From Bacteroidota bacterium (lineage in GTDB: Bacteria; Bacteroidota; Bacteroidia; Chitinophagales; JADIYW01): DNA of 64,000 nt. The translations under genes and the position numbers were made by a program. The notes under the pieces were generated by a model that did not search any database, was not told where the DNA came from, and worked only from the letters and a program-made list of their open reading frames with translations. Positions 45,851 through 54,341 of the stretch are shown here, piece by piece. Location: positions 62,001-126,000 of the forward strand of contig JADIYW010000008.1 in the NCBI GenBank assembly GCA_016705125.1, written 5' to 3'. The stretch's first letter is position 1, and every line of letters begins with the position of its first letter.

Positions 45851-46435
45851 TTATTGACCCGGATTATCCTTTTTTATCTTTTCCAATTTTTCCTTTTCTA
45901 CTTTTTCTCTTATGTTTTTCTTGCGCTCATTCCATATTTTTTGCTGCTCCTCATTGAAAGGATTATTCGGATTATCTCTAATTTCATTTTGTTTTTGAAC
46001 AACTGGTTCTTCCTTACTTTCATCGCCCTCTAAAAGTACGGCCGCGCTTTGCAACTTTGTAAATACACTCGTAAGCGAATCCATCAATATTTTTAGTTGT
46101 TCGGGATGGGTTTCGTAAAAGGAATAGCTGGTATAAAATAAGGAATCGGAAACGGCATGCTTTTTAAATATTTGTGGGTAAATTTCGGCACGCATATAAT
46201 CACCGCTATTGGTTTTATTGGTAAATCCCTCATTAAACCCATACGAATCGGCATACATAATATCCGTCATTACCTTTACCATTTTACCCAATGGCATCAC
46301 ATCTTTGGGAATTTTGGCTATTTCTTTCTTTTTGCATGAAATACTACAAAAAAAGCAAGCAATAATGATAAAAACAAGATAAAACTGCTTAACAATTTTA
46401 TATTTGTATGATAAATTGAAAAATATGTCTGACAT
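45851..46435 (-). CDS. DUF4296 lipoprotein
   Basis: The product (194 residues from ATG 46435) has a hydrophobic lipoprotein signal ending FFCSISC-KKKE, then a DUF4296-like domain (MVKVMTDIMYADSYG, DSLFYTSYSFYETHPEQLKILMDSL) and a charged Glu/Lys/Asn-rich tail. DUF4296 is a Bacteroidota lipoprotein family of unknown function. The true start is uncertain because the frame stays open into the promoter region of the divergent yggS, which it overlaps by 11 bp. Confidence 0.75.
   Translation of the reverse strand: MSDIFFNLSYKYKIVKQFYLVFIIIACFFCSISCKKKEIAKIPKDVMPLGKMVKVMTDIMYADSYGFNEGFTNKTNSGDYMRAEIYPQIFKKHAVSDSLFYTSYSFYETHPEQLKILMDSLTSVFTKLQSAAVLLEGDESKEEPVVQKQNEIRDNPNNPFNEEQQKIWNERKKNIREKVEKEKLEKIKKDNPGQ
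46399..46406 (+). promoter_or_regulatory. Bacteroidota -7 box for yggS
   Basis: TATATTTG matches TAnnTTTG exactly, 18 nt before the ATG at 46425. It lies within the 5' end of the divergent DUF4296 gene. Confidence 0.5.
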
Positions 46436-47120
46436 AAATTTAGATACCTTAATTAATTTGGTAAAATTAGCGAAAGAAAAGGATATTACGTTAGTTGCCG
46501 TTTCAAAAACTAAACCCATTGAATTAATTCAGCAGGCCTACGACGCTGGAATTCGCGATTTCGGTGAGAATAAAGTACAAGAAATTAAAGCTAAAGCGGA
46601 GCAATTGCCCAAAGATATTAATTGGCATCTGATTGGACATTTGCAAACCAACAAGGTAAAATATATTGCGCCGTTTGTACATCTTATCCAGTCGGTGGAC
46701 AGTTTGAATTTGGCCTATGAAATAAATAAACAAGGACAAAAACAACAAAGAGTTATACCCATTTTATTACAGATGTTTATTGCAGCCGAAACGAATAAAT
46801 TTGGCTTTTCGGAGGAAGAATTGCTCGACCATTTAGATATAGATGCTTTTGAGGGCTTAAAGAATATCAGAATTTGTGGGTTAATGGGAATGGCAACCCA
46901 TACGCCAAATAAAATATTAATAAAAACAGAATTTGGCGGGCTGAAAGCATTTTATGATAAAGTGAAAGCAACTTATTTTATCAATGACCCCCATTTTAAT
47001 ATCCTTTCGATGGGTATGAGTGGCGATTACGACATTGCTGTTGAAGAAGGAAGCAACCTGATAAGGGTGGGAAGCGCTATATTTGGTGAGCGTGATTATT
47101 CAAAAAAAGCAATTAAATAA
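46425..47120 (+). CDS. YggS-family PLP-binding homeostasis protein
   Basis: The 231-residue product is a fold-type III PLP protein (YggS/PLPBP). It carries the PLP lysine in TLVAVSKTKP near residue 28, the FGENKVQE block and a C-terminal SMGMSGDYDIAVEEGSNLIRVG. These proteins bind PLP and keep vitamin B6 and amino-acid pools balanced. The ATG at 46425 is preferred over upstream in-frame options because of the promoter box. The next SDR gene starts immediately after its stop. Confidence 0.93.
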   Translation: MSDINLDTLINLVKLAKEKDITLVAVSKTKPIELIQQAYDAGIRDFGENKVQEIKAKAEQLPKDINWHLIGHLQTNKVKYIAPFVHLIQSVDSLNLAYEINKQGQKQQRVIPILLQMFIAAETNKFGFSEEELLDHLDIDAFEGLKNIRICGLMGMATHTPNKILIKTEFGGLKAFYDKVKATYFINDPHFNILSMGMSGDYDIAVEEGSNLIRVGSAIFGERDYSKKAIK

Positions 47121-47984
47121 ATGATGGAAAATAGAATTTGTGTTATAACAGGTGCTACAAGCGGTATTGGTCGGCAGACTGCTCTTCAATTGGCAAAAAA
47201 GAAGTATTCAATCCAGATAATTGGAAGGAATAAAGAAAAATGTGAAGCGATTTTGAAAGAAGTGGAAACTATTTTTCCAAATGGTGGCCACCAATTTTTT
47301 GTAGGCGATTTTGAAAATTTGGGCGATGTAAAAATGGTTACAAACCTACTTTTAAAAAATTTGCCTCGGATTGATGTTTTGATTAATAATGCAGGTTGCG
47401 TTTATCAAGATAAAAAGATTTCAGAAATTGGGGTAGAGCAAACCTTACATACCAATCACTTAGCGCCTTTTTTGTTTACTTCGCGTCTTATGCCTTTGGT
47501 TAAAAAAGGAATAGAACCCCGAATTGTAAATGTAGCTTCTGATTCGCACTATAGAGGGAAATTTAATTTTGAAGACCTAAATTACGATAAAAGTCGCTAT
47601 TTTGTGATGACAGCTTACGAACGATCTAAGTTGGCTAATGTGCTGTTTACCAATTATTTGGCTGAAAAAATAAAAGATATGGGAATCTTAGCTAATTCCC
47701 TGCATCCTGGAGTGGTAAAAACACAAATAGGACAAAAGAACACAGGTTCATTTTTTGGATGGGCTTGGAGAGCCATGACAGCGGTGATGGGAATTAGTGA
47801 AGAAGAAGGCGCAAAGACATCTGTTTTTCTGGCTTCATCGGAGGATGCTAAAACGGTAACAGGCAAATATTTCGATAAAAGCAAAGAAAAGCGAATGTCG
47901 AAACTGGCCGCAGACACTGCGCTAAGCAATAAATTGTGGAATTGGTCGGAAGAAGTATTAGGTGAACAGTTCGATTTTTCCTAA
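47121..47984 (+). CDS. Short-chain dehydrogenase (retinol dehydrogenase-like)
   Basis: This 287-residue classical SDR has TGATSGIGRQTA (near 9-20), NNAGCVYQ (near 91), a conserved N-V-A-S-D segment and the YERSK catalytic motif (near 169-173). It resembles retinol dehydrogenase/WW-domain oxidoreductase-like SDRs; the substrate is unknown. Either of two adjacent ATG codons could be the start. It directly follows yggS with no gap and overlaps the convergent HMG-CoA lyase by 4 bp. Confidence 0.85.
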   Translation: MMENRICVITGATSGIGRQTALQLAKKKYSIQIIGRNKEKCEAILKEVETIFPNGGHQFFVGDFENLGDVKMVTNLLLKNLPRIDVLINNAGCVYQDKKISEIGVEQTLHTNHLAPFLFTSRLMPLVKKGIEPRIVNVASDSHYRGKFNFEDLNYDKSRYFVMTAYERSKLANVLFTNYLAEKIKDMGILANSLHPGVVKTQIGQKNTGSFFGWAWRAMTAVMGISEEEGAKTSVFLASSEDAKTVTGKYFDKSKEKRMSKLAADTALSNKLWNWSEEVLGEQFDFS

Positions 47985-48841
47985 TGAGGAAAAATACGAG
48001 CTGCAATAGCCATCGACTCAAAAAAAGCATCTTTATCCAAGCCATGATCTATTCCTTTTTCTTCAAAAAAGTGTAATAGATTTTCCGTAGCCAAATTACC
48101 TGTCAGGTTGTCCGAAGCCATCGGGCAGCCGCCATATCCTTTTATTGCGCCATCAAATCGGGTGCAACCTGCTTCCCAAGCGGCCTCAATTTTTTCTTTC
48201 CAGGTTTCGGGTCGGCTGTGAAAATGGCAGCCAAACTTCACTTTTGGGTAGTCTGTGGTTAATAAACCCAACAAATCCTCAATTATTTTGGGTTTAGCCG
48301 CTCCGATAGTATCTGAAATCGACATTCGTCTAACGCCCATTTCTTGAAGTACATCCACCCAATGTTCTACAATGGCAATATCGTACAAATCGCCATACGG
48401 ATTGCCAAATGCCATGGATAAATAAAGCACAAAATCCTTACCATGACATTCTGCTATATTCATTATCTCCTCTACCCTATTTACAGCATCTTCAATACCA
48501 GAGTTTGTATTCCTTTTCTGGAAAGTCTCCGAAACCGAAAACGGAAAACCAAGGTAGCTTATTTCATCAAATTCGCATGCCTCACTCGCACCCCTTCCAT
48601 TGGCCACAATCACCGATAGTTTAGTTGCAGTATCAGTCAAGTCCAATCTAGGAATCACCAAGTGCGTGTCTTCCATTTGAGGAATGCTTTTGGCTGATAC
48701 AAAACTGCCACAATCAAGGGTATGAAAACCTACTTTTAGCAACGAATTAAGGTATTCCACCTTATAAGCTGTAGGAATAAACTCAGAAATGCCTTGCATG
48801 GCATCTCTCGGACATTCGATTATTTTAACTTGTGTTGAGAT
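47981..48841 (-). CDS. Hydroxymethylglutaryl-CoA lyase
   Basis: The enzyme splits HMG-CoA into acetyl-CoA and acetoacetate in leucine degradation. The sequence shows KIIECPRDAMQG (N-terminal metal and active-site block), GFHTLDCGSF, LYLSMAFGNPYGD and the catalytic-cysteine loop GGCPMASDNLTGN. The first ATG (48799) would remove the ECPRDA block. The open frame reaches ATC 48841, which yields STQVKIIECPRDA in the expected register, so I used ATC as the start. Length is then 286 residues, normal for the family. Confidence 0.92.
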   Translation of the reverse strand: MSTQVKIIECPRDAMQGISEFIPTAYKVEYLNSLLKVGFHTLDCGSFVSAKSIPQMEDTHLVIPRLDLTDTATKLSVIVANGRGASEACEFDEISYLGFPFSVSETFQKRNTNSGIEDAVNRVEEIMNIAECHGKDFVLYLSMAFGNPYGDLYDIAIVEHWVDVLQEMGVRRMSISDTIGAAKPKIIEDLLGLLTTDYPKVKFGCHFHSRPETWKEKIEAAWEAGCTRFDGAIKGYGGCPMASDNLTGNLATENLLHFFEEKGIDHGLDKDAFFESMAIAARIFPH

Positions 48842-49249
48842 AATATATAATTTAGATTACAAACTTAATAAAAATGCAAAAAAAATGCAAATTCTTGTTT
48901 TATTTTATTTTGGGGAAGGTCGGCAGTTCGAGGAGTCCGCTGTTGATGGAGTCCACAGTTTGGTTATTAAGTTATTGGTTATTTGGTGATTGGTGATTGG
49001 TCCATTAGTTTGGTTATTGAGTTATTGGTTATTGAGTTATTGGTTATTGGTAATTAGTGATTAGTGATTGGTTAATTAGGTTATTGATTAATTTTCATTT
49101 CCAAATCTTCACTCACATCTTCAAATCCCCATTTCAAAATCCCCATCTTCACATTTCCAAATCCTCACATCTTCAAATCTTCAAATTATTTCATTACTAC
49201 ATTAATTCATTTTCCCAACCATTAACCATTAAAAATTAAACATTCACCA
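48842..49249. repeat. 408 bp intergenic region with repeat arrays
   Basis: No gene is seen. From 48956 to 49085 the sequence is a degenerate array of TTGGTTATTGAG/GTGATTGG units. From 49085 to 49190 AAATCTTCACATTTCC-like units follow. Then ACCATTAACCATTAAAAATT units run up to the end of the DUF547 gene. The first 100 bp are the upstream region of the HMG-CoA lyase. Confidence 0.6.
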
Positions 49250-49987
49250 TTAATAAATCAATGCCCAATCATACGACTGATAAACCAATTTTGGACGACT
49301 TTTTGGCGGAATCAACTTATATTGTTTAAGCAAGTTTCTAATTCCATTCTTACCACCAAAATCACCTCTAAACCAATTGAAAATCATGGGAATACTTACC
49401 TCATTTTTTTGTTCATTATAAACGATATTGGTATTTAAAAAATTAACCGTCGCCATTTCCAAATCCTCACTTATCGAATTTGCCGAATAAAAAGCAATTG
49501 GGGGACAACTTTTGGCACCGCAGTTGAGCGCAAAATGAATCCTATAATCCTTAGAATTTACGCGCCAATTTCTTTCAATCTTGCCCGGAAACCACCTTTG
49601 AATATAACCGAGGCCATACTTGAACTGCGATTTTCTCAAAAAACCATTTTCCAAATCATCCAAACTAAAAGCGTGATTAGCTATAACGATAAATTTATCC
49701 TTAAAAAATTTGCTCCTACTTTTATACAAATCTGGATTTTGCTGCAAAGCTGTTTGCGTAAACGCATTATACAAGTTGATGAAAAAAGTAAATTTCACGG
49801 AATCGCTGTTCAATTGTTTGTTTAAATCCACAATATTTGCGGCCTTCAAACATTGAATAAAAGAATCATTTGGCGAGCCAATTTTTGTTGTCAATAAAAA
49901 TTCTTCCGACAATTTTATATAATCCACCGTACTATTTTGGGCAAAAGCGGTATTTGCAATAATGAAAAAAAACAAAAACCATTTCAT
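49250..49987 (-). CDS. DUF547 secreted protein
   Basis: The 245-residue protein has a signal peptide (MKWFLFFFIIANTAFAQ) and a DUF547 domain, seen as FFINLYNAFTQTALQ, RIHFALNCGAKSCPPI and FLNTNIVYNEQ. DUF547 proteins have a conserved His/Cys set like papain-type enzymes but unknown activity. The gene is 3 bp behind the wbqC-like gene and in the same transcript. Confidence 0.9.
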   Translation of the reverse strand: MKWFLFFFIIANTAFAQNSTVDYIKLSEEFLLTTKIGSPNDSFIQCLKAANIVDLNKQLNSDSVKFTFFINLYNAFTQTALQQNPDLYKSRSKFFKDKFIVIANHAFSLDDLENGFLRKSQFKYGLGYIQRWFPGKIERNWRVNSKDYRIHFALNCGAKSCPPIAFYSANSISEDLEMATVNFLNTNIVYNEQKNEVSIPMIFNWFRGDFGGKNGIRNLLKQYKLIPPKSRPKLVYQSYDWALIY

Positions 49988-49990
49988 AGT

Positions 49991-50632
49991 TTATACGCTA
50001 GTAATCAATAAATTATCGAGATAATCACCAGCTTTGGGTCCAAGATTAAACAATAAATCAAAGATACTTAAATTTGGCACAAACTCGAATCGATCGTTAA
50101 AAACTTGAATATACGACGGAAAATCCACTAACTCATTTCCCAAGGATATAGGATTTTTGGGATGAATACAATTGCGCAAATCCAAACCTTCAAAAGTTTC
50201 CGATGCCTCGTACGATTTGGTAAATTGAACGGGAATGGTCTTTTTCAAAAACAAATTCAGTTGGTCGAACAACTGCTGATTGAAATCGCTCAAACTCGAA
50301 AACTGTTTAGCATAAAAAGCCTTCAACTGCGGTTCGTAATATTCGAAAAATGGAGAACTTCTATAGGCCGCACCCAGACTTTCCCAATGTATTTTTTGCC
50401 ACGGATCAGCATACGAAATTTTGACCATTTCGAATGGTTTGTTCTGATCCTTTCCACTTTGCAGCGGAATCGAAAGCCGCAAAGCCCCATTTGCCCCCAA
50501 AATAACACACCTATTTCTATAGCTCCCTTTTCTAAAATGCTCGTGCTGCTCCAGCCACACAGCTTCTGCTTTCCTCAAAACAGCAAAATACAAAATACTG
50601 CCAGCATACTGCGATTCAATTAAAATTTTCAT
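49991..50632 (-). CDS. WbqC-family protein
   Basis: A 213-residue WbqC-like protein, recognised from WLEQHEHFRKGSYRNRC and PFEMVKISYADPWQKIHWESLG. WbqC homologues are found in O-antigen and other surface-polysaccharide clusters; their exact reaction is unknown. The start ATG 50632 has a TAATTTTG box 7 nt upstream. It heads a two-gene unit with DUF547. Confidence 0.9.
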   Translation of the reverse strand: MKILIESQYAGSILYFAVLRKAEAVWLEQHEHFRKGSYRNRCVILGANGALRLSIPLQSGKDQNKPFEMVKISYADPWQKIHWESLGAAYRSSPFFEYYEPQLKAFYAKQFSSLSDFNQQLFDQLNLFLKKTIPVQFTKSYEASETFEGLDLRNCIHPKNPISLGNELVDFPSYIQVFNDRFEFVPNLSIFDLLFNLGPKAGDYLDNLLITSV

Positions 50633-50639
50633 ATCGCTG

Positions 50640-50647
50640 CAAAATTA
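50640..50647 (-). promoter_or_regulatory. Bacteroidota -7 box for the wbqC-like gene
   Basis: TAATTTTG on the minus strand matches TAnnTTTG and ends 7 nt before the ATG at 50632. It overlaps the end of the transposase fragment. Confidence 0.5.
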
Positions 50648-50830
50648 CATTTTAAAAGCAAAAAGCCAAAATGATAAAATAGTTCTATTAGAGCACCCAT
50701 ACTTCTGCGAAAGTTGCATGTATGTTTGTTTACCATAAAAATATTCCTGCCAAAGTAATTCAGGTATTGTAAATAATTGATTTAAAAACAAAAAATCAGT
50801 TAGTAAAAAATTAGAAAAACACTGATACAT
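50645..50830 (-). pseudogene. Transposase helix-turn-helix fragment
   Basis: A 61-residue open frame contains ELLWQEYFYGKQTYMQLSQ followed by KYGCSNRTI, the N-terminal helix-turn-helix start shared by several Bacteroidota transposases (W-x-x-Y-x-x-GKQT-x-x-QL-x-x-KYGCS). The rest of the transposase and both inverted repeats are missing, so this is a remnant. It marks the left edge of the accessory region. Confidence 0.5.
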
Positions 50831-50842
50831 TTAGAAAATAAT

Positions 50843-50850
50843 TAACTTTG
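50843..50850 (+). promoter_or_regulatory. Bacteroidota -7 box for the SPFH/NAD-kinase-like pair
   Basis: TAACTTTG matches TAnnTTTG exactly, 21 nt before the ATG at 50872. Confidence 0.5.
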
Positions 50851-50871
50851 ACAACTAATTAAATAAAAAAT

Positions 50872-51891
50872 ATGTTTGGAATAAATTTTATAAAGTTTGA
50901 CTCAATGACTTATGTTATTAAGTTTAAAAATGGAAAAGTTTCAAAAGAAGGGCGTGGACTTTCTTTTTTCTATTATGCCCCAATCACTTCAATTTCTGCT
51001 GTTCCAATCGGAAGTAATAATTTACCATTTATTTTTAGCGAAACGACGATAGACTATCAAACAGTAAGTATTCAAGGACAAATCACTTATAAAATTGGAA
51101 ATCCAAAACAACTTGCAGATGTTTTAGATTTTACCGTAAATGAAAACGGAGTGTATAAAAAAGATGATACGGAGAAATTGAATCAAACTATTGTGAACGA
51201 AGCACAAACTGCAACTTCTTCATTTGTTCACCAACTTGGGCTTAAAGAAGCAATTCGCTCTGCTAAATCTGTAGAAACAAATATTACTGATGGTCTTTCG
51301 AATTCAAATGCAATAAAAATGCTTGGAATTGAAATATTGAGCATAAATATTTTAGCAATTAAAGCAAATCCAGAAATGGAAAGAGCCTTGGAAACACAAA
51401 CAAGAGAAAGCTTACAACAAGAAGCAGACGAAGCGATTTATGCACGCAGAAATTTTGCAGTAGAGCAAGAAAGAAAAATAAAAGAAAGTGAATTAAACAC
51501 AGAAATTGCTATTGAAGAAAAAAATAAACAAATAGCAGAAAAACAAGCAGAAACAGAAGTACAAAAAGCAGAAAACGAATTAAAACTCCGTGAAATGAAA
51601 ATTCAAGCAGATATTGCAATTGAGAATAAAAGAAAAATTTTATTAGAACAAAAAAACGCTAACGAAAAGAAAGAAGCAGATGCACAAGGGTATATTTTGG
51701 AAACAACGCTGAAACCTTATAAAGCAATGGATTGGAAAATTCTAACTGCATTAAACAACAATACCGATCCCAAATTTAATATTTCATTGGCATTTCGTGA
51801 ACTAGCAGAAAATGCTGGAAAAATTGGGACTTTAAATATCAGTCCTGAGTTGCTTGAAAATTTAATGAACGATAAGAAAGACCAAAAATGA
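50872..51891 (+). CDS. SPFH/Band-7 domain protein
   Basis: This 339-residue SPFH protein has the Band-7 fold in residues about 10-175 (VSIQGQITYKIGNPKQLADVL, ATSSFVHQLGLKEAIRS, GIEILSINILAIKANPEM) and a long charged coiled coil (about 180-280). There is no N-terminal membrane helix, so it probably assembles on the inner face of the membrane or in the cytoplasm. Its ATG-TGA overlap with the next gene (4 bp) indicates a fixed two-protein unit. The function is unknown; SPFH scaffolds build cage-like assemblies around partner enzymes. Confidence 0.85.
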   Translation: MFGINFIKFDSMTYVIKFKNGKVSKEGRGLSFFYYAPITSISAVPIGSNNLPFIFSETTIDYQTVSIQGQITYKIGNPKQLADVLDFTVNENGVYKKDDTEKLNQTIVNEAQTATSSFVHQLGLKEAIRSAKSVETNITDGLSNSNAIKMLGIEILSINILAIKANPEMERALETQTRESLQQEADEAIYARRNFAVEQERKIKESELNTEIAIEEKNKQIAEKQAETEVQKAENELKLREMKIQADIAIENKRKILLEQKNANEKKEADAQGYILETTLKPYKAMDWKILTALNNNTDPKFNISLAFRELAENAGKIGTLNISPELLENLMNDKKDQK

Positions 51892-52811
51892 GTGTTGAAT
51901 ACGCAATCATTATAAAGAACAAAACAAGACTTGAAACACTAATAGAGCGATTTAATACAAAGGCTCAAGCCAAATTCTACATTGAACGTTTTGGTGGCGA
52001 TTTCAATGAATACGAAAAAGAGCACGAAATTTTTCATAACTCCCTTTCAACAGTTCAACGAAATCTTTCAACTATTTTAAAAAACAAAATAGTAGAGAGA
52101 AGTTTTTTACCCTCTTTTATTTTTAATGATAAACAAGTTGTTGTCACCGTTGGTCAAGATGGATTAGTAGCAAATACAGCTAAATATGTAAAGCAAATTC
52201 CTATTATCGCAGTAAATCCCGACCAAGAAAGATATGACGGAGTTTTATTGCCATTTAATCAAAATAATTTTTTAATTGCAGTAGAAAAAGTAATCACTAA
52301 TACCTTTAATTCAAAACTCACCTCATTTGCAGAGGCGAAACTAAATGATGGACAAAGGCTGTTGGCTTTCAATGATTTATTTATTGGAGCGACTTCTCAC
52401 GTATCAGCACGGTATCAATTGACTTATAATAATAGAACTGAGGAACATTCTTCTTCAGGAATAATTGTTTCAACAAAAGCTGGTTCTACGGGCTGGTTAA
52501 GTTCTATTTTTAACATGAGTTTTGGAATTAATAAATTCATAGAAAAGAACAACTTAAATAAAAAATATGCAAAACTAAATGATAACCAATTAATGTTTGC
52601 AGTAAGAGAACCATTTGCAAGTAAACGTACTCAAGTAGAAACGACAGCAGGAATTATTACAAGTAATTCAAAACTAATTGTTCAATCCTTTATGCCAAAC
52701 AATGGACTAATTTTTTCAGATGGAATAGAATCCGACTTTTTAAAATTTAATTCAGGTGCTATAGCCACGATTGGAATAGCAGGAGAAAAAGCTAATTTGG
52801 TTATAACATAA
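51888..52811 (+). CDS. NAD-kinase-like protein paired with SPFH
   Basis: The 307-residue protein matches the NAD kinase/diacylglycerol kinase-like fold. The GGDG loop reads VTVGQDGLVA (near 81-90), the N-D site AFNDLFIG (near 157-164), and the glycine-rich TPTGSTAY region reads STKAGSTGWLSS (near 194-205). The second Gly of GGDG is replaced by Gln, which may alter or abolish ATP phosphotransfer; the aspartate is kept. NAD kinases make NADP, but this diverged copy may bind NAD(P) or another substrate. No separate housekeeping NAD kinase lies in the window. Confidence 0.75.
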   Translation: MSVEYAIIIKNKTRLETLIERFNTKAQAKFYIERFGGDFNEYEKEHEIFHNSLSTVQRNLSTILKNKIVERSFLPSFIFNDKQVVVTVGQDGLVANTAKYVKQIPIIAVNPDQERYDGVLLPFNQNNFLIAVEKVITNTFNSKLTSFAEAKLNDGQRLLAFNDLFIGATSHVSARYQLTYNNRTEEHSSSGIIVSTKAGSTGWLSSIFNMSFGINKFIEKNNLNKKYAKLNDNQLMFAVREPFASKRTQVETTAGIITSNSKLIVQSFMPNNGLIFSDGIESDFLKFNSGAIATIGIAGEKANLVIT

Positions 52812-53446
52812 AAAAAGTGGGAGAAAATAAAAAGTAAATCCATGATTTTTATCAAAAAACGAATCATTGAAATCTAAAATAATTCCCTAAATTCGTATTT
52901 ATTTAGAATAGTATTAATTACACAAATAATTGATTTAAAAATACATTTAAATAGGGCTAAAAAGAGACTAACTTGAATAAAGACAAATAGAAAAAAATGA
53001 AACATTTAAGTTACTTAACTCCTGCCGAAACTATTTTGCTTATTGACCCTGAAAATGCAATGGGGGGGTGGGTGAAAATTTTCTTCCCCGGAAATTATTA
53101 AAAAAAAAAAAAAAATCTCCGGGGGGAAAAAAAAAGTAGATTTGGGAAAAAAAAAAATTTGGAAAAGGGGGGAAAAAAAAAAAAAAAAACACCACGAAAA
53201 ATTTTTTTGTAAAAAAAAACCCCATAAAGAAAAAAAAAAAAAGAAAAAAAAAAAAAAAAAAAAGAAAAAAAAATTCCCAAATTCCAAAAAGAAAGGGGTG
53301 AGGACAAAAAAAGGGGGGAAACAAGAAAAAAAGATTTCCCGCGGATTAAAGCCCCAAAAAAAAAAAAAAGAGCCACAAAAGAGGAAATCTTAAAGAAAAG
53401 AAAGGAAAAGGAAAGGAGAAAAGGGGGGGGACTTTACTAAAAAATA
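52812..53446. other. Gap with a gene start running into a corrupted purine tract
   Basis: No complete gene is present. From 52997 an open frame starts MKHLSYLTPAETILLIDPEN, which looks like the start of a conserved Bacteroidota gene. From about 53060 the sequence turns into long A and G runs with few C or T, and sense is lost. Normal sequence resumes near 53435. The poly-Lys (+) and poly-Phe (-) frames here are not genes. The tract looks like a base-calling or assembly fault rather than biology. Confidence 0.6.
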
Positions 53447-54335
53447 ATGAAAAAAGTATTTTACCTAATTCTATTCTCTATGTCTGCATCATTTTCGTTG
53501 CATGCACAAAACATAGACACATTAAGAAAAGAAATTATTGAAATTATTGCTTCAAAAGACGCAACCATTGGTGTTTCAATTATCGGAATTGATTCAAAAG
53601 ATACATTAAGCATCAATGGAAACGCCCATTTTCCAATGATAAGTGTGTTTAAGTTTCATATTGCACTCGCCATTTTAAACAAAGTAGATAATGGGGAGCT
53701 TTCATTAAATCAGAAACTTTTTATCAAAAAAAGTGAATTGCTAGAAAACACTTGGAGTCCTTTTAGAAAAAAATATCCAAATGGAGATATTTCAATAACC
53801 CTAAAAGAGGCCATACAATGGATGGGTTTCGCATAGTGATAATAATTTGTGTGATATTTTATTGCGTCTTATCGGTGGCGTAAATCAGGTTGATGATTTT
53901 GTTAATAATCCAAGTTTTGTTATAAAAAATAATGAAGAAGAAATGCATGAAAATTGGGATGCACAATTTCTAAATACCACAACACCCATTTTTGCGACAC
54001 AATTACTTAAGCAATTTTACGAAACAAAACTATTGTCAAAAAAATCAACCAAATTCTTATACAATACCATGGTAGCAACCGTTGTAGGAAAAAACAGAAT
54101 AAAAAGCAAACTTCCAGTGAAAACAAAAGTTGCCAACCGAACCGGCAGTTCATTTACTAATAATGCAGGTCTGACCGGTGCAATAAACGACATTGGAATT
54201 GTAGAACTTCCAAATGGTAGCTGCTTTTTTATAGCTATATTTGTAAATAATACCACCGAAAAATTTGAAGATGGAGAAACCCTAATTGCCAATATATCGA
54301 AAGCAACATGGGATTATTTTACTAAAAAACCTTAA
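53447..54335 (+). pseudogene. Class A beta-lactamase split by a one-base frameshift
   Basis: The two halves form a 295-residue class A beta-lactamase. A signal peptide (ending SLHAQ) is followed by the active-site SxxK, SVFK, near residue 68. The SDN motif (SHSDNN) is regained only after the frameshift at the GGG run 53824-53826, and the third motif reads RTGSS instead of KTG. The EEEMHENW stretch fits the omega-loop region of subclass A2 (CfxA/PER-like) enzymes. It could hydrolyse cephalosporins if the frameshift is a sequencing error. Confidence 0.8.
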
Positions 54336-54341
54336 ATAAAA

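Noticed and set aside
48956..49085. Repeat array as CRISPR
   Set aside because: Units are very short and degenerate, with no equal-length unique spacers or cas genes.
53015..53393. Poly-lysine (+) and poly-phenylalanine (-) open frames
   Set aside because: They come only from A and G runs in a corrupted tract and have no coding character.
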